Shown piece by piece: positions 17,764 to 26,277 of a DNA stretch of 54,955 nucleotides; position 1 is the stretch's first letter, and the number at the start of each line of letters is the position of its first letter. Below the pieces are notes generated by a model. That model saw nothing but the letters and a program-made list of their open reading frames with translations. It searched no databases and was not told where the DNA came from. The translations under genes were made by a program, and so were the position numbers. The stretch covers positions 1-54,955 of the forward strand of contig JARKOV010000009.1 of the NCBI GenBank assembly GCA_029975965.1, given 5' to 3'. This stretch comes from Anaerolinea sp. Its GTDB lineage: Bacteria; Chloroflexota; Anaerolineae; Anaerolineales; Anaerolineaceae.

Positions 17764-17811
17764 ATAAGATGAGGGTGGGCATGAGTGCCCACCCTCATCT
17801 TATCATTTTTT
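17764..17811 (+). terminator. Very strong hairpin (18-bp stem) with T6 on the + strand
   Basis: The arms 17764-17781 and 17786-17803 are perfectly complementary with a TGAG loop, and TTTTTT follows at 17806-17811. The genes on both sides are on the minus strand, where the stem is not followed by T residues. It lies between the YceI gene and the deaminase gene. Confidence 0.6.
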
Positions 17812-17883
17812 GCCTACCAGTAAATGGGTCAGGGGGTGGCAAGCCGCTCCTGACGGCAGGATCAACGCCAGGTAGTGCCGGCG

Positions 17884-18423
17884 TTAAGCCATCTCGGGTT
17901 GAGGGACCTTCACCAGTTCCAGTTCTATCATCAGGTCGATCTCTTCACTGACCAGCATCCCACCGGTCTCCAGGGCGACGTTCCAGGTCAATCCCCAGTC
18001 CTTGCGGTTGATGGTCGCGGCGCCGTCGAAACCAGCCATGATGGTTCCCCAGGGGCTTTTCGAAAAACCATTAAAAGTGACGTCCAGGGCCACCTCACGG
18101 GTGATGTCACGGATGGTCAGGTCGCCGATCAACCGGGCGGTATCATCTCCAGTGCGCTCTACGCGCTTGCTGACGAAGGTCATGTAGGGGTAGACCTCTG
18201 CGTTGAAGAAATCCGGTGAGCGCAGATGGGCGTCACGTTTCTCATCCCGGGTATTGACGCTGGCGGTTTCTACCTGGATTTCAAGGGCCGTCTGCTCCGG
18301 GTAGTTTTCATCAAACGAAACGGTTCCCGAGAATTTTTCAAAGGTGCCACGCACTCGGGCGATCATCATGTGGCGGGCTGAGAACATGATGTGCGTGTGA
18401 GCTGTGTCGATTTGCCAAGACAT
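17884..18423 (-). CDS. YceI-family lipid-binding protein
   Basis: The 179-aa product is a lipocalin-like YceI beta-barrel ('WQIDTAHTHIMFSARHMMIARVRGTFEKFSGTVSFDE', 'VNTRDEKRDAHLRSPDFFNAEVYPYMTF', 'DLTIRDITREVALDVTFNG'). Members bind isoprenoid or amide lipids. No signal peptide is seen, so it is probably cytoplasmic. AGGAGG lies 6 nt before the ATG at 18423; a longer in-frame start is not supported. It follows the MarR gene by 38 bp and is very likely controlled by it. Confidence 0.88.
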   Translation of the reverse strand: MSWQIDTAHTHIMFSARHMMIARVRGTFEKFSGTVSFDENYPEQTALEIQVETASVNTRDEKRDAHLRSPDFFNAEVYPYMTFVSKRVERTGDDTARLIGDLTIRDITREVALDVTFNGFSKSPWGTIMAGFDGAATINRKDWGLTWNVALETGGMLVSEEIDLMIELELVKVPQPEMA

Positions 18424-18461
18424 ACCAATCCTCCTATGGATCAATGAAAGTGGGTTGATAA

Positions 18462-18926
18462 TTATTTGAGCGAGACTTCCTGGACGCCGATGCCCAATTT
18501 CTTGCACAGAGCTCCGAAAACTGCCTGTTCTTCCAGGGTGAGCGCGTTCATTTCAAGGGTGATAGCCGCGGCGACCTCCGGGAAAATTCTCCCGATGAGC
18601 GCTTCGCCCTTTTCGGTCAACGACAGCTTGACCATGCGCCGGTCGTTCTCCTGGCGCGTGCGTTGAACGAGTCCCCGCCGTTCGAGGTTGTCCAAAACCA
18701 GGGTGATGTTCCCGCTGGACTTGAGCAATTTAGCGCTGATTTCACCCTGGCAGAGCGGACCGAGGTGGTAAAGGGTCTCCAGCACGCCGAACTGGCTCAA
18801 GGTCAAATCTTCCAGCTTGTGATGATGCAAGAGACGGTTCTCCAGCGCGGCGGAGGCGCGGGTGAACTTGATGTAGGTGTCAAGCGCCATAACGGTTTTC
18901 GGATCGCCTTGAAAATGGGTTGGCAT
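18462..18926 (-). CDS. MarR-family transcriptional regulator
   Basis: A 154-aa winged-helix protein: 'LTLSQFGVLETLYHLGPLCQGEISAKLLKSSGNITLVLDNLERRGLVQRTRQENDRRMVKLSLTEKG' contains the recognition helix and the wing 'ENDRR'. The start is ATG 18926, with GGAG 7 nt upstream. A longer ORF would start inside the promoter. A 19-bp palindrome just before the gene is the likely operator, so the protein should repress itself and the yceI gene behind it until a ligand (often phenolic or oxidative) binds. Confidence 0.9.
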   Translation of the reverse strand: MPTHFQGDPKTVMALDTYIKFTRASAALENRLLHHHKLEDLTLSQFGVLETLYHLGPLCQGEISAKLLKSSGNITLVLDNLERRGLVQRTRQENDRRMVKLSLTEKGEALIGRIFPEVAAAITLEMNALTLEEQAVFGALCKKLGIGVQEVSLK

Positions 18927-18937
18927 CAAATATCTCC

Positions 18938-18989
18938 ATATCAAATAATTTGATATCAAAATTATAGCGCGCCTCATATCATTTGTCAA
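18938..18989 (-). promoter_or_regulatory. Consensus promoter and MarR operator palindrome
   Basis: On the minus strand TTGACA (18984-18989), a 17-nt spacer and TATAAT (18961-18966). The palindrome ATATCAAAT-A-ATTTGATAT at 18938-18956 covers the expected transcription start. A partial second match, ATATCATTTG, lies at 18976-18985 around the -35 box. Nothing clear is seen in 18990-19227 beyond GCGATATCGC at 19104-19113. Confidence 0.85.
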
Positions 18990-19227
18990 GAGGGCGGAGG
19001 CAGGTTTAGAAATCTCTAACATTCACGCTTGTCCACGGAGGGTTGAGGAGGATGGTTGTTTTAAGTGGCTGAATATTGGTTACGGTATCCATGTTCTTTC
19101 ATCGCGATATCGCATGTAATGTAAAATTAGCGAACCGGCATATTGTGGAGGACTTTCCACCGGGTAACACGAAACTCAGCTACTAACGCAGCTCGAACGC
19201 GTGATCTGATCAAACATACCTGAAAGG

Positions 19228-21735
19228 ATGAAAACGTTGTCTATGATCGTGCAATCGCTTGGTTCGCAGTCGAAAGCCAAATGGTCCTTCCGGCGAGTGG
19301 GTGACGATGAATGGTTGCCGGCGACGGTTCCCGGAGGAGTGCATACGGATTTACTGGCGTTGGGGCGCATACCCGATCCGTTCGTGGCGGATAACGAGAT
19401 CCATGTGCAGTGGGTGGCTCAAACAGAGTGGGAGTATCGGGGCGAGTTTGATGTGCCGGCAACTGCTGCCAGCAACCGCAACCTCTACCTGGTCGCCGAT
19501 GGCCTGGATACGCTGGCGGAGGTCAGGCTGAACGGGCAGGAGCTAGGAAAAACCGAGAACATGTTCCGCCAGTACCGCTGGCCGGTCGACGGCCTGATCC
19601 GCGAGGGCACAAACGAGATCACCATCCTTTTTCATTCGGCGGTCAATTACTGCCTGGAACGGAACACCGCCAAGCCGCTGACTCCAAAGACGGGTATGTC
19701 ACTCGAAGGGGGCGTTTTCGTGCGCAAAGCGCCCTGCCAGTTTGGCTGGGACTGGGGTCCGAGGCTGCCTCCGATTGGCGTCTGGCGCGACCTGCGCCTG
19801 GAGGGGTACAAGAGCGGGCGCATTGCAGATGTTCACCTGCGCCAGAAGCATGGAGCCAATGGGGTGACTATTTCGTCCGTGGTGATGATCGACTCGTCCG
19901 AACAGACGGCAAAAACTGCGCGACTCACGGTGATTTCCCCGAATGGGAAGAAAGCTTTCGAATCCAGCGCTGCGGTTGTCTCCAATGTGGCCGATTTGAG
20001 CGTGCTGGTAAAAAAACCGCAGCTCTGGTGGCCTAACGGCTATGGAGACCAGCCTCTCTATACGGTTCAGGTATCCCTGGAAGCGGATGGCGAGGTCGAG
20101 GATCTGAAAAGTTATCAGGTCGGGCTGCGCACCATCGAGCTGGTCCGAGAACCAGATGAATGGGGTGAGTCTTTCTATTTCCTGGTCAACGGCGTGTATG
20201 TGTTCATGAAAGGCTCTGATTGGATCCCGGCCGACTCCTTCCCAACCCGCCTGGACGAAGCGCGCTACGAACACCTGATCCGGTCCGCGGCCGAATCGCA
20301 CCAGAACATGCTGCGCATCTGGGGGGGTGGCATTTATGAAGATGAGCGTTTCTACGACCTGTGCGACCGGTACGGCATCTTGCTCTGGCACGATTTCATG
20401 TTTGCCTGCTACATTTATCCCCATGACGAGCCGAAATTCATCGAGAATTTGCGCCACGAGGTCGAGCAAAACGTCAAACGCTTGCGCCACCGCGCCTGCG
20501 TGGCCTTATGGTGTGGAAACAATGAGATGGAACAGGGTTGGGCGGATTGGGGTTGGACCAATCCCAACGATCCCTTAAGGGTTTTGGAGCGAGCGGCGTA
20601 TGAGAAGTTCTTTTATCACACCTTGCCGGATTGGTTAAAGCCGCTCGATCCGGACCGTGCCTACTGGCCCAGTTCTGCTTCCTCGAATATTCCCTTCCAG
20701 GCGCCCAACAGCGCAGAGCGCGGCGATATGCATTACTGGGACGTGTGGCATGGCAGGAAACCTTTCACCGCATATCGCTCCCAGTTCCCACGTTTCATGA
20801 GCGAGTTTGGTTTCCAATCCCTGCCGTCTATCGAAACGATTGCCACGTATGCCGAGCCGAAAGATTGGAATATGACCTCCTTTGTGATGGAGCATCATCA
20901 ACGCAGCGGAAACGGCAACGGTTTGATGGTGCACCAGATGACCGATTCGTTCCGCATGCCAAAGGATTTTCCGGCGCTCAGTTACCTGAGCATGGTGCTC
21001 CAGGCGGAGGGCATTCGTTACGGTGTCGAGCACTGGCGGCGCAATAAGCACCGCGTGGGCGGCACGCTCATCTGGCAGTTAAACGATTGCTGGCCGGTGG
21101 CAAGCTGGTCGAGCATCGACTATTATGGGCGTTGGAAGGCGCTGCATTATGCGGCGAAACGGTTTTATGCGCCGGTGTTGATGTCGATCGAAGACCAGGG
21201 TTCCAGGATGGATGTTCACGTGACCAGTGACCTGACCCGTGATTGGGCTGGTAAGGTGCGCTGGTCGTTGCTCACGCTGGAAGGAGACACGCTCAAAGCC
21301 GGAGAAGTGGAGATTTCACTGGCGGCTTTACAATCGACGAAGGCTTGCTCATTGGACTTCAAAGCGGACCTTTCGAGCGCTCACGACCGCAAGCAAGAGG
21401 TGGTCTTTGTGGCAGAGCTGCTCGAGGGCGACCGGCGGTTGGCGTACAGCCTGGCGACGTTCACACCCAGCAAGCACCTCAAGCTGGTCGACCCAGGTTT
21501 GAAAGTGGAAATCCATAAAGAAGGGCAACAGGTTGTTTTCGAAGTGACTGCTGAGAAGCTGGCGCGTTTCGTCGAGTTGAAACTGGTCGGGGCAGACGCG
21601 GTCTTTTCGGATAATTACTTCGATGTCCCCGCAGGTTGGACGATCGCGGTGACCTGCCCACTTCCCTCCGGTTGGACGCTGGCGAGGGTGCGCAAGGCAC
21701 TGCGCGTCCAGTCCTTGTACCAATCCTTCGCGTAG
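19228..21735 (+). CDS. Beta-mannosidase, GH2 family
   Basis: The 835-aa GH2 enzyme starts with a sugar-binding jelly roll ('WEYRGEFDVP', 'NLYLVADGLDTLAEVRLNGQELGKTENMFRQYRWPV'). A (beta/alpha)8 barrel follows, with acid/base Glu433 in 'WCGNNEMEQ' and nucleophile Glu526 in 'MSEFGFQSLPS'; beta-sandwich domains close the protein. It lacks a signal peptide, so it should hydrolyse imported mannosides in the cytoplasm. The ribosome site AAAGG abuts ATG 19228, so TTG 19237 or ATG 19243 may be the real start. It is a single gene, with a strong palindrome after it. Confidence 0.92.
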   Translation: MKTLSMIVQSLGSQSKAKWSFRRVGDDEWLPATVPGGVHTDLLALGRIPDPFVADNEIHVQWVAQTEWEYRGEFDVPATAASNRNLYLVADGLDTLAEVRLNGQELGKTENMFRQYRWPVDGLIREGTNEITILFHSAVNYCLERNTAKPLTPKTGMSLEGGVFVRKAPCQFGWDWGPRLPPIGVWRDLRLEGYKSGRIADVHLRQKHGANGVTISSVVMIDSSEQTAKTARLTVISPNGKKAFESSAAVVSNVADLSVLVKKPQLWWPNGYGDQPLYTVQVSLEADGEVEDLKSYQVGLRTIELVREPDEWGESFYFLVNGVYVFMKGSDWIPADSFPTRLDEARYEHLIRSAAESHQNMLRIWGGGIYEDERFYDLCDRYGILLWHDFMFACYIYPHDEPKFIENLRHEVEQNVKRLRHRACVALWCGNNEMEQGWADWGWTNPNDPLRVLERAAYEKFFYHTLPDWLKPLDPDRAYWPSSASSNIPFQAPNSAERGDMHYWDVWHGRKPFTAYRSQFPRFMSEFGFQSLPSIETIATYAEPKDWNMTSFVMEHHQRSGNGNGLMVHQMTDSFRMPKDFPALSYLSMVLQAEGIRYGVEHWRRNKHRVGGTLIWQLNDCWPVASWSSIDYYGRWKALHYAAKRFYAPVLMSIEDQGSRMDVHVTSDLTRDWAGKVRWSLLTLEGDTLKAGEVEISLAALQSTKACSLDFKADLSSAHDRKQEVVFVAELLEGDRRLAYSLATFTPSKHLKLVDPGLKVEIHKEGQQVVFEVTAEKLARFVELKLVGADAVFSDNYFDVPAGWTIAVTCPLPSGWTLARVRKALRVQSLYQSFA

Positions 21736-21770
21736 CAGAATTCGAAGAGGGGCTGTCCGAGACGTAAAAA

Positions 21771-21812
21771 TTGGGTTCGTTGAACCCCCATGTGGGGGTT
21801 CAACGAACCCAA
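21771..21812 (-). terminator. Perfect 20-bp palindrome, terminator for the minus-strand operon
   Basis: The arms 21771-21790 and 21793-21812 are perfectly complementary with a 2-nt centre. Reading leftwards, five T residues follow (AAAAA at 21766-21770 on the + strand). It lies between convergent genes and could also stop the mannosidase transcript. Confidence 0.75.
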
Positions 21813-21874
21813 AATACTATCGCTGTCAGGTCAGGGATGTCAAAACTTGCTTTATGGACATCCCTTCTTTATCT

Positions 21875-22741
21875 TCACCGCTCGCGGAGCAAGCCGAGGT
21901 AGATGGAGCCGGTGGTGCTCGATGCGCCCGGAGCCCATTCCTCTCCAGGCAGCATCCACCCGCAGATCTCGAAGGCCAGCAAGGGCTCGCCACTTTCCAG
22001 GGCTGCCTCGAACGCGGGTTGGTAAAAAGCGGCAATTTCCAACGCCTGGTCGACCGGTAGGGTAAAGTATTGCTCCAGGTCGAAGGGCGGGATGCGGGCG
22101 ACGCCGATCAGCTCCAAATCTTTGGTTTCACCGCCATCGACCTGCAACGCTGCCGCTACTCCCTCCAGCGCGTTAAGATTGGCTTGAATCCTGTCCAGGC
22201 TGTACCCGGCCGAGTTGACTCCCAGGCCTTCGACCAGCTTGCGGAAGGATTCGCCCTGCCCTCCCACGCCGGAATGGATGGTGAGCAACGTCAAAGTGCC
22301 GCCTCTGTGCAGGCTCAGGCAGGCGCGCTGGTTCCCAAACGGGCAATCGTTGCTGGGAACGAACGAAATGCGGATGTCTTTCCCGGCATTGAGGCCCCCA
22401 GATGGGTGAATCACCAGGCTGATCGTCTCAGAGCGATTCGCAGCTTCGCCTGCCAGTATCGGGCTGGGAGGGACCGGGGTGGGCGTGGGGGTAGGCGTGG
22501 CCGTCGGAACCTGGGTGGCGGTCGGCGAGAGCGGGCGAAAAGGGGTGGAAGTCTGCGAGGGAAGCAGGACGAGAGGTGTGGTCGTCGCTATCAAGGCCGC
22601 AGGACGGCCCATGGGTAGCATGAAAGAATAGCGGATGAACCCGGCCAGCCCAATCGCCAGCAGGATCGACCCGGCCGACAGGTAAAGTCGAACGAAGCGA
22701 TTCCGCTGCGCGAGACGCTCCAGGCTGGCTGAGCGCATCAA
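21875..22741 (-). CDS. Unrecognised membrane-anchored protein with Thr/Pro stalk
   Basis: The 288-aa product has one membrane segment (residues about 18-40), a TPTPTPTP stalk, and a ~190-residue outer domain of unknown family. That domain includes 'NDCPFGNQRACLSLHRGG', 'TLLTIHSGVGGQGESFRKLVEGLG' and 'FEICGWMLPGEEW'. The two Cys of the first motif could form a disulfide. Its ATG overlaps the stop of the upstream gene by 4 nt (ATGA), so the two are coupled and probably act together at the cell surface. No function is proposed. Confidence 0.65.
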   Translation of the reverse strand: MMRSASLERLAQRNRFVRLYLSAGSILLAIGLAGFIRYSFMLPMGRPAALIATTTPLVLLPSQTSTPFRPLSPTATQVPTATPTPTPTPVPPSPILAGEAANRSETISLVIHPSGGLNAGKDIRISFVPSNDCPFGNQRACLSLHRGGTLTLLTIHSGVGGQGESFRKLVEGLGVNSAGYSLDRIQANLNALEGVAAALQVDGGETKDLELIGVARIPPFDLEQYFTLPVDQALEIAAFYQPAFEAALESGEPLLAFEICGWMLPGEEWAPGASSTTGSIYLGLLRER

Positions 22742-23367
22742 GCGTCCTTTTTATCCAGGGGTCTGCGCAGGCGCAAAAAGGCGGTAGAAAACGCAGCCAG
22801 CCCGGCGACGGTGGCCGCCGAAGCCAGCAGCAAGCCCAGGTTGCCCGGACCGCCGGGGGAAGGTCGAGAGAAAACGGTGGCTTGTGGCGCGGGCGTGCTG
22901 GACTGCTGAGGGGCGGGGGTGAGTGGCGTGGAAGTAGGCTGGTTGGGAGGCGTGGTGAGGGTGAGTGTCGGCGTGGAGGAGGGAACAGGTGGCGGCGTCT
23001 GTTGAATCTGGTACTGTCGAACTTCCTGGTTGGCGTCGCCGCACCAGAAATCGGTGGCGTTGACCATCGAACAAAGCGTTCCAACGGGCGGGACGGGCTT
23101 GGCAGGCTCGAGGCAGAAGGCGTTCACCTCCCAACCTGACCCGTGACACAACCTGACGCGCTGGATATTGCCCGGTTGCCCTGGAACGGGACCGATTCCC
23201 AGGTCGGCGCATACCGACCAGCCATGCTGTGGCAGGCTCCCTTGAAACAACTGGTCAAAGGAGAAGGACGATGAGACTGATATGGTCGGGCGCAGGAAAA
23301 GGAGAACGGCAATCGCGACCGTTCCCAGCGCGTACCCTATCCATCTGGCTGAGGTGATTGGTTTCAC
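22738..23367 (-). CDS. Unrecognised surface protein with C-terminal membrane anchor
   Basis: This 209-aa protein begins with a signal or anchor helix (residues 9-30). A Cys-containing outer region follows ('VCADLGIGPVPGQPGN', 'RLCHGSGWEVNAFCLE', 'GTLCSMVNATDFWCGD'; six Cys, perhaps three disulfides). Then come a Thr/Pro/Gln-rich stalk and a C-terminal helix ending in 'RLRRPLDKKDA'. The tail resembles sortase-type anchors in layout, but no LPXTG is seen. GTG start with GGAGG upstream. It is the first gene of a two-gene operon. Confidence 0.65.
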   Translation of the reverse strand: MKPITSARWIGYALGTVAIAVLLFLRPTISVSSSFSFDQLFQGSLPQHGWSVCADLGIGPVPGQPGNIQRVRLCHGSGWEVNAFCLEPAKPVPPVGTLCSMVNATDFWCGDANQEVRQYQIQQTPPPVPSSTPTLTLTTPPNQPTSTPLTPAPQQSSTPAPQATVFSRPSPGGPGNLGLLLASAATVAGLAAFSTAFLRLRRPLDKKDA

Positions 23368-23704
23368 GTTTCCTCCCCAGGTGTGTGATCATGTAGATCG
23401 TATAGCCTTGCCGGGCTGGTTGTCACTCCATTGTACAGTTTTCTCGGCGGTAATTCCATAGGCTTTAGGGCAAATTCCAGGGCTTTCTTCAAGTTCGAAA
23501 AGAGACCTCACACTGTCAAAGCTCAGTGCTTCCCTGCCCTCTCCCGCGGGTAGAGGCTATCGATTCGGCTCTCTTCGCTATCTTTCTCCGGTCTGGGCGC
23601 GGGAGAACGATCGGATTGCCATTCGCCTTGTACGCGCGTCAATGCGCAAGTATCCAAATCGTGGTAAACTTTTAACCAGCCTATATTTGTCTGACAAGGA
23701 TCGT
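23368..23704. promoter_or_regulatory. Divergent intergenic region, 337 bp
   Basis: For the minus-strand operon: GTGACA (23421-23426 complement), 16-nt spacer, TATACG (23399-23404 complement). For the chelatase gene: TATATT at 23682-23687 is a possible -10 without a good -35. No gene or conserved RNA is recognised here. Confidence 0.4.
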
Positions 23705-24802
23705 ATGCCACCAATTTACCCCTTTACAGCCATCGTTGGCCAGGACCGCATGCGCCGCGCCCTGGTTCTCAATGCAGTCGACCCCCGGATCGGTGGCGTG
23801 CTGATCCGTGGGGAGCGTGGGACGGCAAAATCCACCGCTGCGCGCGCCCTTGCGGCTCTGTTGCCGCGGGTGAAGGTGGTGAGCGATTGTCGTTTCGGCT
23901 GCGATCCGGACCTCCGGGCGATATGGTGCACCGAATGTCGCGAGCGAGAAGAACGTGGAGAAAAGTTGCCGTCTGGAATGCGCCAAATCCCGTTCATCAA
24001 CCTGCCTGTTTCGGCCACCGAAGATCGTGTGGTCGGCACGCTCGATATTGAGGCAGCGATCCAGCGCGGCGAGCGTCATTTCGAGCCGGGTGTGCTGGCG
24101 GCTGCCAACCGCGGCTTGCTCTACATCGACGAGGTAAACCTGCTGGACGATCACGTGGTAGACGTCTTACTGGATGCGGCGGCGATGGGGATGAACATCA
24201 TCGAGCGAGAGGGCATCTCCTTTAATCACCCTTCGCGCTTTATCCTGGTTGGCACGATGAACCCTGAGGAGGGCGATCTGCGCCCGCAGCTCCTCGACCG
24301 GTTTGCCCTATCGGTGGAAATTCACGGCATTCGTGATGCGCGCGAGCGGGTGATGATCATGGAACGGAACCTGGCGTTTGAGAGTGACCCGGCCGGCTTC
24401 GTTGCGGAATGGCAGCCGCGTGAAAAAGAGCTGTCGCAGCAAATCGAGATGGCGCGTGGATTGGTCAGCAAGGTGACCCATACCAGTCGCGACTTGCTCT
24501 CGATCGCTTCGTTGACCGCATCGCTCCAGGTCGACGGTCACCGCCCGGACCTGGTCATTCTCAAGGCGGCGCGCGCGCAAGCGGCTTTTGACGGTCGCAC
24601 TGCCATCACCGCGCGAGATATCGCCCTGGCCGCTGAATTGGCGCTTCCACACCGCTTAAAGCATTCGCCGTTCCAGCAGACTTCTACCACGATGGAGGAG
24701 CTGGCGGAGCGATTAGACCAGCTTCAAGGACGGGCTACTCAGGGTGAACCCCGAGAGAGCAATACCACCGTCCAGGAAGACCTCGATCAAAAAAAAACGT
24801 AA
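23705..24802 (+). CDS. Chelatase AAA+ subunit (ChlI/CobS-like), first part of a ChlD-type gene
   Basis: 365 aa. It has an AAA+ chelatase domain with Walker A 'RGERGTAKST', 'DCRFGCDP...CTECRERE' (a Cys-containing insert typical of the cobaltochelatase-like branch), Walker B 'LLYIDEVNLLDDH', and sensor/Arg-finger sequence 'GTMNPEEGDLRPQLLDRF'. AAGGA lies 4 nt before ATG 23705. Family members are usually one chain of about 650-690 aa that ends in a VWA domain. Here the frame stops at 24802 just after nine A residues and the VWA part continues in the -1 frame. The product may serve as the free ATPase subunit. Ions inserted: Mg or Co, not resolved. Confidence 0.85.
   Translation: MPPIYPFTAIVGQDRMRRALVLNAVDPRIGGVLIRGERGTAKSTAARALAALLPRVKVVSDCRFGCDPDLRAIWCTECREREERGEKLPSGMRQIPFINLPVSATEDRVVGTLDIEAAIQRGERHFEPGVLAAANRGLLYIDEVNLLDDHVVDVLLDAAAMGMNIIEREGISFNHPSRFILVGTMNPEEGDLRPQLLDRFALSVEIHGIRDARERVMIMERNLAFESDPAGFVAEWQPREKELSQQIEMARGLVSKVTHTSRDLLSIASLTASLQVDGHRPDLVILKAARAQAAFDGRTAITARDIALAAELALPHRLKHSPFQQTSTTMEELAERLDQLQGRATQGEPRESNTTVQEDLDQKKT
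24774..24802 (+). promoter_or_regulatory. Candidate programmed -1 ribosomal frameshift site
   Basis: AGGA at 24774-24777 is an internal Shine-Dalgarno-like element. It lies 11 nt before A9 (24789-24797), and the zero-frame TAA is at 24800-24802. Slipping back one base on the A run enters the VWA frame, which is open from 24748 to 25764 and gives a 686-aa ChlI-VWA protein. Confidence 0.65.
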
Positions 24803-24864
24803 CTGACGGCGAACAGGGCCAGGCCGACCAGGACGCCAGCCAATCTGAGCCGGCCCGGCAGGAT

Positions 24865-25764
24865 GTGTTCGACCAGGGCAACCAGCAATGGTGGGATGGC
24901 GGCAGGCAGACCCGGGTCGGCGAATCCTTTGAGCCGCGCAGGCTCGATACCCCTCTGGATAAAATGATGCGGCGCAACGCCGGCAGGCGCTCGCGCACCT
25001 ATACCGACCGCAAACGCGGGCGCTACATCATGGCGCGCCCGGCCGGTCGCCGGCGCGACGACCTGGCTTTCGACGCGACCCTGCGGGCGGCTGCGCCCTT
25101 CCAGCGCCAGCGCGAAGAGATCAAGCGCCAACGACGGGTGGCGTTTGCGGTTCGCCCCGCCGATTACCAGCGAAAAATCCGTGTGAAACGCGCAGCCAAC
25201 CTGGTGTTGTTTCTGGTCGATGCGTCCTGGTCGATGGCGGTGGCCGAGCGGATGATCGCCACCAAAGGGGCGATCCTCTCCCTGTTGAACGACGCTTACC
25301 AGCGCCGCGACCGGGTCGGGTTGATCACCTTTCAACGCGAGCGAGCCATGTTGATCTTGCCCCCAACCAGCTCCGTCCGCCTGGCGGAGCGCGCCTTGCA
25401 GGATATTCCAGTGGGTGGAAAAACGCCGCTATCCGCCGGGCTGGACATGGCCCTGACGATCTTGAAACGCGAGAAGTTGCTCCACCCCGACGTTCTGCCA
25501 CTGTTGATCGTCCTCACCGACGGGGCGGGGAACGTCTCGATGGGCTTTTTGCCGCCGCTCGAAGAGGCGCGTTGGATCGCCGGCCGGATTGCAGAAGACA
25601 ACATCCACAGTGTGGTGATTAACATGGAGCATGCGGCGTTCGACCAGGGGTTGGCGCAAGACCTGGCCGACCATCTCAAGGGTCCGTGCTATGCGCTGGC
25701 CGATCTGCGCGCCGAGAGCCTGTACTACACAGTGCGCCGGGAAATGGATAAGGGGATCGGGTGA
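24865..25764 (+). CDS. VWA part of ChlD/cobaltochelatase-like protein (-1 frame)
   Basis: This frame is open from 24748. The coordinates given begin at the first GTG, but that GTG has AGGA only 1 nt upstream and is a poor start. It encodes an acidic/Gln-rich linker, a basic segment ('RRNAGRRSRTYTDRKRGR') and a VWA domain with a complete MIDAS: DASWS, Thr in 'GGKTPLSAGL' and Asp in 'VLTDGAGN'. It corresponds to the C-terminal half of ChlD-type chelatase subunits, which bridge the AAA+ ring to the large CobN/ChlH subunit. That large subunit is not in the window. Production by frameshifting from the upstream gene is more likely than independent initiation. Confidence 0.75.
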   Translation: MFDQGNQQWWDGGRQTRVGESFEPRRLDTPLDKMMRRNAGRRSRTYTDRKRGRYIMARPAGRRRDDLAFDATLRAAAPFQRQREEIKRQRRVAFAVRPADYQRKIRVKRAANLVLFLVDASWSMAVAERMIATKGAILSLLNDAYQRRDRVGLITFQRERAMLILPPTSSVRLAERALQDIPVGGKTPLSAGLDMALTILKREKLLHPDVLPLLIVLTDGAGNVSMGFLPPLEEARWIAGRIAEDNIHSVVINMEHAAFDQGLAQDLADHLKGPCYALADLRAESLYYTVRREMDKGIG

Positions 25765-25836
25765 AGGCGGCGCTCAAATCCTTGCCACATGGCAATTGCG
25801 ATGATATGATGGATGCAATTGGAGGAAAGGCCTGGA

Positions 25837-26247
25837 ATGGCAGCCATCCACGATCAACAACGCAATAACATCCGCACCATTCTCGTAGTCGCCATCGTTC
25901 TTGCTGCTGCCTGTTATTGCGTTGGGATTACCGCCATCCAGGTGAGCGAGTGGGCAAATCGACCGCGGACTCCCACGCCAACCCTGACCTTTACCCAAAC
26001 CAACACCCCACCCACACCCAGTATCACAGCTTCTTTCACGGCGACCTTGCCGTCATCGACGCCCACCATCACCCCATCCGTCAGCCTGACGCCGACGTTC
26101 TTCACCTTCACCCCTACGCCCTCTTTTACGCCCACCACGACCTTTACGCCTCAGCCAACGACCCTCACCCCTACGGTCGCTCCGCCCACGATCACGGTAA
26201 CCCCGACCGAGACCGCCACCCAAACAGCGACGACAGCAGCGCCATAA
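25837..26247 (+). CDS. Thr/Pro-rich single-span membrane protein
   Basis: The product is 136 aa. A short cytoplasmic N-terminus precedes one membrane helix (about residues 14-36, 'TILVVAIVLAAACYCVGITAI'-like) and an outer region of ~95 residues made almost only of Thr, Pro and Ser. It looks like a stalk without a head domain, possibly an O-glycosylated surface protein. AAAGG lies 6 nt before ATG 25837; an ATG at 25813 precedes the ribosome site. No family is recognised. Confidence 0.6.
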   Translation: MAAIHDQQRNNIRTILVVAIVLAAACYCVGITAIQVSEWANRPRTPTPTLTFTQTNTPPTPSITASFTATLPSSTPTITPSVSLTPTFFTFTPTPSFTPTTTFTPQPTTLTPTVAPPTITVTPTETATQTATTAAP

Positions 26248-26277
26248 ACATCTTAATATTTCACATTGGATGGTTCC

